DNA of 64,000 bases from Phenylobacterium sp. (GTDB lineage Bacteria > Pseudomonadota > Alphaproteobacteria > Caulobacterales > Caulobacteraceae), in contig NZ_JAEUMN010000050.1 of assembly GCF_016793225.1 (NCBI RefSeq), forward strand, positions 1-64,000, in the 5' to 3' direction. Made by a program: the position numbers and the translations under genes. This document shows, piece after piece, positions 53,767 to 63,430 of the stretch (position 1 is its first letter; every line of letters begins with the position of its first letter). The notes beneath the pieces are model-generated. The model made no database searches. It was given only the letters and a program-made list of their open reading frames with translations, and was not told the DNA's origin.

Positions 53767-55947
53767 TCAGGCCCGCGGCAGCCGCACGGTCACCCGCGTC
53801 CCGCGCCCGCCCTCGCCCGGCGACCACGCCACCGAGCCGCCGTGACGCGCCGCGCGCTCGGAGAGGCCGTCCAGGCCGGCGCCGCGGGCGATCGTCGCCG
53901 GGTCGAAGCCGACGCCGTCGTCCTCGACATCGAGGATGAGGTCGCCGTCCCCGGCCGCCAGGGACACGCGCACGGTCCGCGCGTCCGCGTGCTTGACGAC
54001 ATTGTTGGTGATCTCGCGGAGCATGGCGCGCAGCGACTGCGCCACCTTGGACTCGACCTCGACCTGGGGCGCGTCCTCCAGGGACCACAGCAGGGTCGCG
54101 CCGCGGGCGGCCAGGCGCTCGGCCATCTCCTTGCGGCTGCGCGCCAGCGTCTCGGCAAGGCCTGCGTCCGCCCCGGCGGGCTCGGTGACGATGCTGCGCA
54201 GGTCGGCCAGGGTCTCGCGGATGTAGCGGTCCTTGCGTTCGCCGTCGCGGCTGTGCAGCGCGCTCAGCAGCGTCGCGCCGAGGTTGTCGTGGATGTCGCC
54301 GGCGATGCGCCTGCGCTCCACCGTCACCCCGCGCGCGTAGGCGTCGCGGCTGTCGACCACGAACCGGACCATGTCGCAGAGCGCCTGGGCCTGGGCGGCG
54401 TCGGCCGGCGAGAAGAGGGCGCGCCCGCCGTGCGCGTATTCCAGCCGCAACGACGGCAGCCCCGCCACCGGCGGCGTCACCAGCGCCAGCCCGTGGTCGT
54501 CCAGCCGGGGCGCATCGGCGGGATCCGGGGCGATGTCGAGCCGCAGCGGATCGAAGCGCGCCTTCAGCACCTGGGTCCATTCGGCAAGCTGGTCCGCGGC
54601 GTCGGCCGTGAGCCCGATCTGGACCACGCCCTCGAACAGCGCGCGCTCGTCGGCCCGGCCGCGGCGCAGGATCTTCTCGGCGATGAAGCCGCGCAGGGGC
54701 AGCCAGACCAGCCCGGACACCAGGAGGGCGAGCGAGAGGCTGAGCCCGGCCGAGAGCTGCAGCCCCACCAGGAACAGCATGTCCAGCGCCGCCAGCAGGA
54801 CCAGGGCGAGGGTCCAGGCCATGATCCGCGCCCACCAGTCGCCCAGCTCGAAGAGCCGGTAGCGCATGATCCCGACCGCGAGGCCGCCGTAGGTCAGCAG
54901 GAAGAGAAGGAAGGCGTAGGGCTCGGCCGCGCCGGTATCCACGCCGAACATCTGCGGCGCGAGGATGACGAGCCCGAACGCCGAGACCACCACCAGCCAC
55001 GACAGCAGGAACCAGCTGAGCGCCGCGCGCGCCACGGGATCGCGGCGCGTCCGCACCCAGTGGACGGCGCCGAGGCCGAACGCGCCCCAGAGCGCCGCCA
55101 GCACCAGGGCCCGGCGCGCGAAGGTGAGGTCGGCGAACAGGCCCGCCGCCTGGGCGACGTACCAGGCCAGGAAGACCGCCACGACCGCCCAGCCCACCCA
55201 GCGCGGCGCCAGCTTCGACGGGTAGTAGAGCAGGAGCGCGAAGGTCGCCGCGGCGTAGAGGCTGCCGCCCAGGAAGTTCATGCCGTTGATGACGTAGAAG
55301 AGGGTCTCGGGCAGCCCCAGCTCGCGGCTCGTGTAGATCGGCCCGATCGGCACGAAGAGCAGCGCGGCCACCCCGCTCAGGAGGACGTAGCGGGCGCTGG
55401 TCTCGTTGGGGCGGAACACGAAGATGGCCGCCGCGATCAGCCACGAGAAGGCGCCCACCACCATGCCGATCCAGAAGTCGGGGCCCAGCGAGGTGATCGG
55501 CCGCCCGGCGGCGTCGGGGCGAATCGTGTAGCTGCGCCCGGCGACGTCGGTGAAGGTGACTTCGGGCTGGCGCATCATCCCGGCGTAGCGGCCCTGGCGC
55601 GCCATGAACCGCTGGTACTCGGCGAACGGGCCGAAGCTCCCGTCCACCTGGCCCGTGAGGTCCTTGGGCTCGATCGTCAGGAGGTCGCCGCCCGCCGCCA
55701 CCGACCGGATGACCGTCCCCCGCGGAATGGCGCGGGACGGACCGGCCGACGATTCCACGACGGCTCCGCCGGCGCGCGCGTCGAACCGCAGATCGAGGCC
55801 CAGCCAGGGCTGGGTCACCGCCGTGGCGACGGCGCCGCCCAGCACGAGGGCCACGACCAGGAGCGCGGCGGCCAGCAGCCGCACGGGCGTCGTCCGCACG
55901 CCCGCGCCCCGCGCCGCTCGGCCCGCCGTGGCGACGCCCTGCCCCAT
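53767..55947 (-). CDS. Multi-pass membrane sensor histidine kinase (NarL-type HisKA_3)
   Basis: The 726-residue kinase begins at ATG 55947 with a clear GGGGGGAG upstream. After one membrane helix it has a periplasmic region of about 100 residues with a PDZ-like look (IPRGTVIRSVAAGGDLLTIEP), then about eight membrane helices, a cytoplasmic GAF-like linker and a HisKA_3 module. H553 lies in IAGDIHDNLGATLLSAL, the N-box in REITNNVVKHADA and the G-box in EDDGVGFDP. It is divergent from a LuxR-type response regulator gene, its obvious partner. Confidence 0.9.
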   Translation of the reverse strand: MGQGVATAGRAARGAGVRTTPVRLLAAALLVVALVLGGAVATAVTQPWLGLDLRFDARAGGAVVESSAGPSRAIPRGTVIRSVAAGGDLLTIEPKDLTGQVDGSFGPFAEYQRFMARQGRYAGMMRQPEVTFTDVAGRSYTIRPDAAGRPITSLGPDFWIGMVVGAFSWLIAAAIFVFRPNETSARYVLLSGVAALLFVPIGPIYTSRELGLPETLFYVINGMNFLGGSLYAAATFALLLYYPSKLAPRWVGWAVVAVFLAWYVAQAAGLFADLTFARRALVLAALWGAFGLGAVHWVRTRRDPVARAALSWFLLSWLVVVSAFGLVILAPQMFGVDTGAAEPYAFLLFLLTYGGLAVGIMRYRLFELGDWWARIMAWTLALVLLAALDMLFLVGLQLSAGLSLSLALLVSGLVWLPLRGFIAEKILRRGRADERALFEGVVQIGLTADAADQLAEWTQVLKARFDPLRLDIAPDPADAPRLDDHGLALVTPPVAGLPSLRLEYAHGGRALFSPADAAQAQALCDMVRFVVDSRDAYARGVTVERRRIAGDIHDNLGATLLSALHSRDGERKDRYIRETLADLRSIVTEPAGADAGLAETLARSRKEMAERLAARGATLLWSLEDAPQVEVESKVAQSLRAMLREITNNVVKHADARTVRVSLAAGDGDLILDVEDDGVGFDPATIARGAGLDGLSERAARHGGSVAWSPGEGGRGTRVTVRLPRA

Positions 55948-56063
55948 GAACTCCCCCCACGCGCACATCCCCCGGCGCGAGACGCCGATCTTTAAGGGAA
56001 TCGGCTTCCAGCGTCAGCGCAGCAGACTATTGTTCCGCCGTTTTCAGCAGGCGTTGCGTGCCG

Positions 56064-56753
56064 ATGTCCCACCCGGATGCCCCCGACGAAGCCGCGATGG
56101 CGCGCGGCTGCCTGGTGGTCGAGGACCGGCCCGACACGCGCGAGTGGCTGCAGAGCGTCGTCGCCGAGGCCTTCCCCGGCATCCGCGTGGCGGGCGCCGG
56201 GTCGCTGCGGGACGCCCGGCGCATCCTGGCCGAACTCGCCGCCCGGCCGGCCTTCGAGCTGTCGGTGGCGCTGGTGGACCTGGGGCTGCCCGACGGTTCC
56301 GGCGTCGATCTCGTGCGCGAGATCGCCCGGGACTTCCCGCAGGCCGCGCCGGTCGTCGCCACCATCTACGACGACGACACCCACCTCTTCGACAGCCTCG
56401 CCGCCGGCGCGCAGGGCTACATCCTGAAGCAGGAGCACCCGCAGGCGGTGGCCGAGACGCTGCGCCGCATCGAGGCCGGGGAGCCGCCGCTGTCGCCTTC
56501 GATCGCCCGGCGGATGCTGGAGCGGCTGCGCCCGCCGACGCCGAAGCCGGAACCGGACGACGCCGGCCTCTCGCCGCGCGAGACCGAGGTCCTGGCCCTG
56601 ATCGGCCGTGGCCTGTCCTCGCCCGAGGCCGCGCGCGTTCTCGGGCTGAAGCCCCAGACGGTCGCGGGCTACGTGAAGGTGATCTACCAGAAGCTGCACA
56701 TCACCAGCCGCGCCGAGGCGGCGCTGGCGGCCGCGCAGCGCGGGCTGACCTAG
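56064..56753 (+). CDS. NarL/FixJ-type response regulator
   Basis: The 229-residue regulator has a receiver domain with acidic E20-D21, phospho-acceptor D72 in ALVDLGLPDGSG and Lys in YILKQEHP, and a C-terminal LuxR HTH (LSPRETEVLALIGRGLSSPEAARVLGL). Starts at GTG 56058 or ATG 56064 are both possible. It is divergent from the membrane HisKA_3 kinase and should be its output. Targets are unknown. Confidence 0.9.
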   Translation: MSHPDAPDEAAMARGCLVVEDRPDTREWLQSVVAEAFPGIRVAGAGSLRDARRILAELAARPAFELSVALVDLGLPDGSGVDLVREIARDFPQAAPVVATIYDDDTHLFDSLAAGAQGYILKQEHPQAVAETLRRIEAGEPPLSPSIARRMLERLRPPTPKPEPDDAGLSPRETEVLALIGRGLSSPEAARVLGLKPQTVAGYVKVIYQKLHITSRAEAALAAAQRGLT

Positions 56754-56763
56754 GGCGTGGCGC

Positions 56764-56823
56764 AAAAAAATAGCCGCGCACGAGGCGCGGCCAGTTCATA
56801 GGGAGGAAACGCCCCGAAGGGCA
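56764..56823 (-). ncRNA. Candidate small RNA with exposed UUUCCUCCC (anti-Shine-Dalgarno)
   Basis: On the minus strand a well-spaced promoter (56829-56857) leads into a compact hairpin GCCC-TTCG-GGGC (56811-56822). A single-stranded stretch GTTTCCTCCCTATGAACTG follows, and then a strong terminator: GCCGCGC with GCGCGGC (56773-56779, 56785-56791), TA and seven T residues (56764-56770). No coding gene on the minus strand needs this terminator; the flanking genes are both plus-strand. The exposed CCTCCC is complementary to Shine-Dalgarno sequences, as in several stress-related alphaproteobacterial sRNAs. I do not recognise it as a named family. Confidence 0.6.
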
Positions 56824-56828
56824 GGATC

Positions 56829-56857
56829 AAGCTAGGGTGCAATGCACAAATTGGCAA
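56829..56857 (-). promoter_or_regulatory. Promoter of the candidate small RNA
   Basis: On the minus strand TTGCCA (56852-56857) and TAGCTT (56829-56834) are separated by exactly 17 bp. GCTTGATC at the -10 also fits the Caulobacter housekeeping -10 (GCTANAWC) with one mismatch. Predicted start is near 56822. Confidence 0.6.
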
Positions 56858-57033
56858 TAGGCCCAGGAATCTTTTTTTCGCCTGGATCGCCCCGCCGGGC
56901 TGATTTTCCTTCAAAATCAGGAAATCACGTTACGTCAGCCGCACGCGCGAAGTAGGTGCGGCGCACAACATGCTGGCGGTTGGCGGCGGCTTCCCGTACA
57001 AGCGCGCGCCCTCGAAAGAACCTCCGCCGCCTC

Positions 57034-58869
<1,836 letters not shown>

Positions 58870-58905
58870 CGCCGCCCCAGCGCCTCTTCCGGCGCCGCGG
58901 AGGTC

Positions 58906-58922
58906 TTTCGCCTGCGGCGAAA
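58906..58922. terminator. Weak hairpin between convergent typA and coaA
   Basis: TTTCGCC (58906-58912) pairs with GGCGAAA (58916-58922) around TGC. Neither strand has a clear U-tract, so it is only a candidate. Confidence 0.35.
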
Positions 58923-58972
58923 CCGGGACGACAGCGTGGATCGCAACCGCTGCCCCGGCCGGGATGCGGCGC

Positions 58973-59662
58973 TCAGCGCCAGCGGAGTTCCTGCAGGGTG
59001 TGATCCGCGGCCTTGCGCACCACGACGTCGGCATGCGCCATCGTCGGCGCGATGTGCTGGTGCAGGTTCACCAGGTTCAGGTGGGTCCAGGCGGCCTCGA
59101 ACATGGCGTCGCGCTGGACCGGGTCCAGCCGGGCGAAGAAACTCTCGGGATCGGCCTCGATGATCCCGTGGAGCCGGGCCAGATACCACGCCTTGGCGTG
59201 GGCGGGGTCGGCGTCGACGTAGAGCGAGAGCCCGAAGCGCGACCGCGCCTGCGGCGTCTGCAGGACGTTGATGCCCTCGACGATCACCACCCCGGCGCCG
59301 TCGACGGTCCGGGCCTCGCCGGGCAGGACGTCGTAGGTCACGTGGCTGTAGACCGGGATCTGCGCGGCGCGCCCCGCCGCCAGCGCTTCGAGGAAGGCGT
59401 GCAGCGCGCCGGTGTCGTAAGTCTCGGGGAAGCCCTTCTTCATGCCGAGGCCTGCGGCTTCGAGCTGGGCGTTCGGCTTCAGGAACCCGTCGGTGGCCAC
59501 GATCTGGACCGGATGTCCCGCGGCCTCCAGCCCGTCGCCGATCGCCCGCGCCAGCGTGCTCTTCCCGGCGGCGACCCCACCCGTGACGCCGAGCAGGAAC
59601 ACCTCCTGTCCGGCGGCCCGCCCGGACACCCGGGCGACCAGGTCCGCGAGCAGCCGGGCCAT
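58973..59662 (-). CDS. coaA: Type I pantothenate kinase
   Basis: The 229-residue P-loop kinase has GVAAGKST near residue 29, TDGFLKPNAQLEAAGLG, KKGFPETYD, PVYSHVTYDVLPGE and VEGINVLQTPQA. Each matches the type I CoaA sequence that phosphorylates pantothenate at the first step of coenzyme A synthesis. It is shorter than the roughly 310-residue E. coli enzyme because N-terminal and internal segments are missing. Its ATG overlaps the stop of the MFS gene (TGATG). Confidence 0.88.
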   Translation of the reverse strand: MARLLADLVARVSGRAAGQEVFLLGVTGGVAAGKSTLARAIGDGLEAAGHPVQIVATDGFLKPNAQLEAAGLGMKKGFPETYDTGALHAFLEALAAGRAAQIPVYSHVTYDVLPGEARTVDGAGVVIVEGINVLQTPQARSRFGLSLYVDADPAHAKAWYLARLHGIIEADPESFFARLDPVQRDAMFEAAWTHLNLVNLHQHIAPTMAHADVVVRKAADHTLQELRWR

Positions 59663-60960
59663 CAGTCTTCCGCGATCCGGCTGTGGCGCCGGGTGTCGGG
59701 CATCAGCAGGTAGACCAGCAGCGAACCGGCGATGATCACGCTGACGTAGGTGAAGAACCGCGTCTCGTGGCCGGCCTGCTTGAAGGCCAGCGCCACATAC
59801 TCGGCCGTTCCGCCGAACGCCGCGTTGGCCAGCGAATAGGGCAGCGCCACGCCCAGAGCCCGCGTCGCCGTGGGGAAGAGTTCGGCCTTCACCACCGCGT
59901 TCACCGAGGAGTAGCAGGCCACCATCACCAGCGCGCCCGCCGCCAGCAGGAAGGCGAGCCAGACGTCGCGCGTGTTGGCCAGCGTCGAGAGCAGCGGCCA
60001 GGTGAGCGTCATGCCCAGGACCCCGAACGTCAGCAGGATCGCGCGACGGCCCACCCGGTCCGACAGCGACCCGATCAGCGGGTTCACCAGCATGAAGACG
60101 GCGAGCGCGCCGGCGGTGATCAGGTTCGCCTGGTCCTTGGTGAAGCCCGAGGTGTTGACCAGGAACTTCTGGATGTAGGTCGTGTACGTGTAGTACGCGA
60201 GCGTCCCGCCGGCGGTCAGGCCGATGACCGTCAGGCTCTCCTTCGGGTGGCTGGCGATCAGCCCCCAGGTGGTGGCCTTGGGTCCCGTCCGCGCGTGGAA
60301 CGAGGGCGTCTCGTCCATTCCGCGCCGCAGCCAGAACACCGCGATCGCCAGGCCGCCGCCGATGAAGAAGGCGATCCGCCAGCCCCAGGCCTGCATGTCC
60401 TCGGGCGACAGGACGGCGGTGAGCAGCAGGAGCACGCCCATGGCCATCAGCTGGCCCGCGATCAGGGTCGAGTAGAAGACGCCCGACCAGAAGCCGCGGT
60501 TCTTCCGGCTGGCCATTTCCGACAGATAGGTGGCGCTGGCCCCGTACTCGCCCCCCATGCTCACGCCCTGCAGGATGCGGGCGAAGACGAGGATGGCCGG
60601 GGCCGCGACGCCGATCTGCGCATACCCGGGGCAGACCGCGATGATCAGCGATCCCGCGCACATGAGGCTGACCGAGGCCACCATGGCGGCCTTGCGCCCG
60701 ATGCGGTCGCCGTAGAGGCCCATGATCCAGGCGCCGAAGGGCCGCGCCAGGAAGCCGACGCCGAAGATGGCGGCGGTGTTCAGGAGCTGGGTCGTCCGGT
60801 CGCCGCCCGGGAAGAACACCTGCGAGAAGTAGAGGCCGAACGCGGCGTAGACGAACCAGTCGAAGCTCTCGACGAGGTTCCCGGCCGAGCCGGCCAGGAT
60901 GGAGCGCAGGCGATTCGCCTCGCGCGCGGCGATTCCGCTGTCGGCGGTGTCTGCGGTCAC
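59662..60960 (-). CDS. MFS transporter of the metabolite:H+ symporter (MHS) type
   Basis: The 432-residue protein has 12 membrane helices. MHS-family marks are SFDWFVYAAFGLYFSQVFFP in helix 1, GLYGDRIGRKAAM in loop 2-3, RILQGVSMGGEYGASATYL in helix 4-5 and a repeat LSDRVGRRAIL in loop 8-9. Relatives import carboxylates such as citrate, alpha-ketoglutarate or shikimate. The start is GTG 60960 with GAGGGG 6 nt upstream. It is coupled to coaA, though a functional link to CoA synthesis is speculative. Confidence 0.88.
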   Translation of the reverse strand: MTADTADSGIAAREANRLRSILAGSAGNLVESFDWFVYAAFGLYFSQVFFPGGDRTTQLLNTAAIFGVGFLARPFGAWIMGLYGDRIGRKAAMVASVSLMCAGSLIIAVCPGYAQIGVAAPAILVFARILQGVSMGGEYGASATYLSEMASRKNRGFWSGVFYSTLIAGQLMAMGVLLLLTAVLSPEDMQAWGWRIAFFIGGGLAIAVFWLRRGMDETPSFHARTGPKATTWGLIASHPKESLTVIGLTAGGTLAYYTYTTYIQKFLVNTSGFTKDQANLITAGALAVFMLVNPLIGSLSDRVGRRAILLTFGVLGMTLTWPLLSTLANTRDVWLAFLLAAGALVMVACYSSVNAVVKAELFPTATRALGVALPYSLANAAFGGTAEYVALAFKQAGHETRFFTYVSVIIAGSLLVYLLMPDTRRHSRIAED

Positions 60961-61084
60961 GGCGGTCCCCTCATCCCGTGGCGCGATACCACCCGCTTTC
61001 GCGGGCCGGTTCAATCCGGCGATCCGCGCAGGGCCTTGCCGGGCCTGCCGGACGCGTTCAGATCGCGGCCGGAGAGGAGACGTC

Positions 61085-61708
61085 ATGCTGAGGCTTCACA
61101 CCGGCAGGGGCACCATCGGGCTGGCCTGCGAACTCGCGCTGGCCGAGGCCGGCGCCGACTACGAGGCCCACCGCCTCAACTTCGCCGAGAACGAGCAGCG
61201 GGGCGCGGCCTACCTCGCCGTCAATCCCAAGTCGCGCGTGCCGGCGCTCGAGACCGAGCGCGGCGTGATCACCGAGGCCCCGGCCATCCTCGGCTACATC
61301 GCCCGCACATTCCCCCAGGCGCGCCTGATGCCCGAAGGCGACGCCTTCGCCATGGCTCAGGCCGAATCGCTCATGTCCTACCTCTGCTCGTGGGTTCATC
61401 CGGCGGCGGCGCACCGCTACCGCGGATACCGGTGGGCGGACGATCCGGCGGCCATCGCCGACATGCGGCGCAAGGCGCCGGAGGTCTTCGGCGAGGCCAT
61501 GCGCCTGATCGACGAGCGACTGTTCGCGGCGCCCTGGGCGCTGGGCGAGGCCTTCAGCGTCTGCGATCCCTACCTCTATGTGATCACCAGCTGGCTGCCG
61601 CGCGACGGCCTGGACATGGCTGCCTTCCCGCGGCTCGCCGACCACTTCGCGCGGATGGGCGAGCGGCCCGCGACGAGGGCGGTGCTGGTGGCGGTGGAAG
61701 CCGGCTGA
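61085..61708 (+). CDS. Glutathione S-transferase family protein
   Basis: The 207-residue protein has an N-terminal thioredoxin-like domain (LHTGRGTIGLACELALAEAG; VNPKSRVPALETERGVITEAPAILGYI) and a helical C-terminal domain ending GERPATRAVL. The usual catalytic Ser/Cys region reads TGRGTIG, so the active residue is not obvious (possibly T or absent). It probably conjugates or binds glutathione. It is divergent from the MFS gene and in the same direction as the hemolysin III gene. Confidence 0.88.
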   Translation: MLRLHTGRGTIGLACELALAEAGADYEAHRLNFAENEQRGAAYLAVNPKSRVPALETERGVITEAPAILGYIARTFPQARLMPEGDAFAMAQAESLMSYLCSWVHPAAAHRYRGYRWADDPAAIADMRRKAPEVFGEAMRLIDERLFAAPWALGEAFSVCDPYLYVITSWLPRDGLDMAAFPRLADHFARMGERPATRAVLVAVEAG

Positions 61709-61776
61709 TCCGTGTCGCCCGGGCACTAGCGCCCGGCGCCATACGCGTGACACGGTGGCGGTGTAAGGAGCCGCCC

Positions 61777-62439
61777 ATGGAACTGTCGGTCAAGCCGCCG
61801 CGCCACTACCCCACGCCGGGCGCCAAGTGCGCCGACCTGGTCGTGCACGTCATGGGCCTGACGCTGGCGCTCGTCGGCGGCGTCGTGCTCCTGGCGCTGG
61901 CGGTCGCGGGCGGCTCGATCAGCCAGGTCGTCGGCGTGTCGATCTACGGCCTGGGCGTCGTGGCCATGCTGGCCTTCTCGACCGCGTACAACTTCGCGCA
62001 CCACCGCTACCGGCCGACCCTGCGGCGTCTCGACCACGCCGGCATCTTCCTGATGATCGCCGGCTCCTACACGCCCTTCACCATCAACCTGCCGGGGGCG
62101 TGGGGCTGGGGGATGACCGCGGCCGTCTGGTCGATCGCGGCGCTGGGGGCGCTGGGCAAGCTGTTCCTGACCGGCATCGACCGGAAGTTCTGGGTGGTGG
62201 TCTACCTCGCGCTCGGATGGCTCGTGGTGATCGCCATGAAGCCGATGATCGACAGCCTGGCCTGGTACGCGATGGCCCTGCTGGTCACGGGCGGGGTGCT
62301 CTATTCCACCGGCGTGATCTTCTACGTGAACAAGCGGCTGAAGTTCGCGCGCGCCATCTGGCACGGGCACGTCGTGGCCGCCGCCGCCGCGCACTGGGCG
62401 GCGGTGCTGCTGGGCGTCGTGCTGGCCGCCCAGCCCTGA
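61777..62439 (+). CDS. Hemolysin III / TrhA (PAQR) family membrane protein
   Basis: The 220-residue protein has seven predicted membrane helices. The PAQR metal-site pattern is visible: FSTAYNFAHHRY, RRLDHAGIFLMIAGSYTPF with Ser and His, and the C-terminal IWHGHVVAAAAAHW with two histidines. Family members regulate membrane fluidity in bacteria; the haemolysin name is historical. GGAG lies 8 nt before the ATG. Confidence 0.92.
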   Translation: MELSVKPPRHYPTPGAKCADLVVHVMGLTLALVGGVVLLALAVAGGSISQVVGVSIYGLGVVAMLAFSTAYNFAHHRYRPTLRRLDHAGIFLMIAGSYTPFTINLPGAWGWGMTAAVWSIAALGALGKLFLTGIDRKFWVVVYLALGWLVVIAMKPMIDSLAWYAMALLVTGGVLYSTGVIFYVNKRLKFARAIWHGHVVAAAAAHWAAVLLGVVLAAQP

Positions 62440-62443
62440 TCCC

Positions 62444-62890
62444 TCACTCCGCCGCGTAGAGCACCGGCGTCGCGGCCGCGTCGAAGCTGGTGCGCAGGCT
62501 CAGGCCGTTGAGCGCGAACGCCTGCGCGACCCAGCACGCCGCGGCGCCCAGCGAGGCGGGCGGCGGTCCACCCGCCAGGGCCGTCAGGCGCTCGTCGAGC
62601 GTGCGGTAGTCGTCGGCCTGGGCCGCGCCGAAGACGTCGAGGATCGCCGCCTCGTCGGCGCTGAGCGCGGGCGCCCGCGGCGGCGACAGCCGCACGCGGC
62701 GCCGGCCGGCCAGGGACAGCTGCTGCACGAAGGCCGTCAGCATCCGGTAGGTCTCCGCGCCGTGGAGACCGCAGGCGGCGTCGAAGTGGCCGGGCAGCCC
62801 GGCGCAGCCTCCGAGGGCGAGCAGGCGCACCGCGCGGATCAGCAGCCGCTCGCCGTGGGTGAGCGGGTCGCGGACATCGGATGTGGGCAT
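62444..62890 (-). CDS. Hypothetical protein under a Fur-box-like palindrome
   Basis: I do not recognise this 148-residue protein with confidence. It is mostly helical with no signal peptide or membrane helix. It has cysteines at GGCAGL, AACGLHGAE and AACWVAQAF and a basic GRRRVRLSPPRAP segment. The ATG at 62890 is preceded by GGAGG. A promoter-like TTGCGA-N17-TAACCT lies upstream and is overlapped by the palindrome at 62925-62943, so iron control is plausible. Confidence 0.7.
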   Translation of the reverse strand: MPTSDVRDPLTHGERLLIRAVRLLALGGCAGLPGHFDAACGLHGAETYRMLTAFVQQLSLAGRRRVRLSPPRAPALSADEAAILDVFGAAQADDYRTLDERLTALAGGPPPASLGAAACWVAQAFALNGLSLRTSFDAAATPVLYAAE

Positions 62891-62924
62891 GGACGTGGCC
62901 TCCAGGGAGTCGGAGGTTATTGCA

Positions 62925-62943
62925 GTTGCGAGTCATTCGCAAC
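62925..62943 (-). promoter_or_regulatory. Fur-box-like palindrome and promoter
   Basis: GTTGCGA (62925-62931) and TCGCAAC (62937-62943) form a perfect 7-bp inverted repeat around GTCAT. The TTGC-ATT-GCAA pattern resembles alphaproteobacterial Fur/Mur sites. On the minus strand TTGCGA within it serves as a possible -35, 17 bp from TAACCT. Confidence 0.5.
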
Positions 62944-63401
62944 TAGTAGCGCCGCTCCATGAACACGTCCGCGCGGGCGTAGGGCGTCTCGACGGGGGCG
63001 AGGTCCCTGAACCCCATGGCGCGGTAGAGCCCGAGCGCCGGACCGAGGCTGGAATTGGTCTCGAGGTAGAGCCGGGAGGCGCCCATCTCGGCTCCGGCGT
63101 CGATGCAGCGCTGCATCAGCCGGCGGCCCAGGCCCGAGCCGCGGAGGGTCTCGGCCACGGTCATCTTCGCCACCTCGTAGCCGCCGTCGTCCATCTTCAT
63201 GAGCGCCACGCAGCCGACGGGCTCCCCGCCCAGCAGGGCCATGAAGACGCGGCCGCCCGGGGCGATGATCTTCCCCTGAGGATCGCCCAGCACCTCCCGG
63301 TCCTTGGGCTCGATGGCGAAGTGCTTCGAGATCCACGCCTCGTTCAGCGTGCGGAACGCTTCGGCGTGGCCGGGCTCGAACTCGACGATCGCGATGGTCA
63401 T
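62943..63401 (-). CDS. GNAT-family N-acetyltransferase
   Basis: The 152-residue single-domain protein has the acetyl-CoA-binding signature VAKMTVAETLRGSGLGRRLMQ (RxxGxG) and LYLETNSSLGPALGLYRAMGF. It acetylates an unknown amine. It is divergent from the aminotransferase gene at 63431, 29 bp away. Confidence 0.9.
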   Translation of the reverse strand: MTIAIVEFEPGHAEAFRTLNEAWISKHFAIEPKDREVLGDPQGKIIAPGGRVFMALLGGEPVGCVALMKMDDGGYEVAKMTVAETLRGSGLGRRLMQRCIDAGAEMGASRLYLETNSSLGPALGLYRAMGFRDLAPVETPYARADVFMERRY

Positions 63402-63430
63402 GCGCGAAGTCTGCCGCCAAGATCGGACCG

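Noticed and set aside
56900..56920. CTGATTTT-N5-AAAATCAG hairpin as a terminator or riboswitch before typA.
   Set aside because: It has no U-tract on the strand of either neighbour and is too small for a riboswitch; it may be part of the typA promoter region only.
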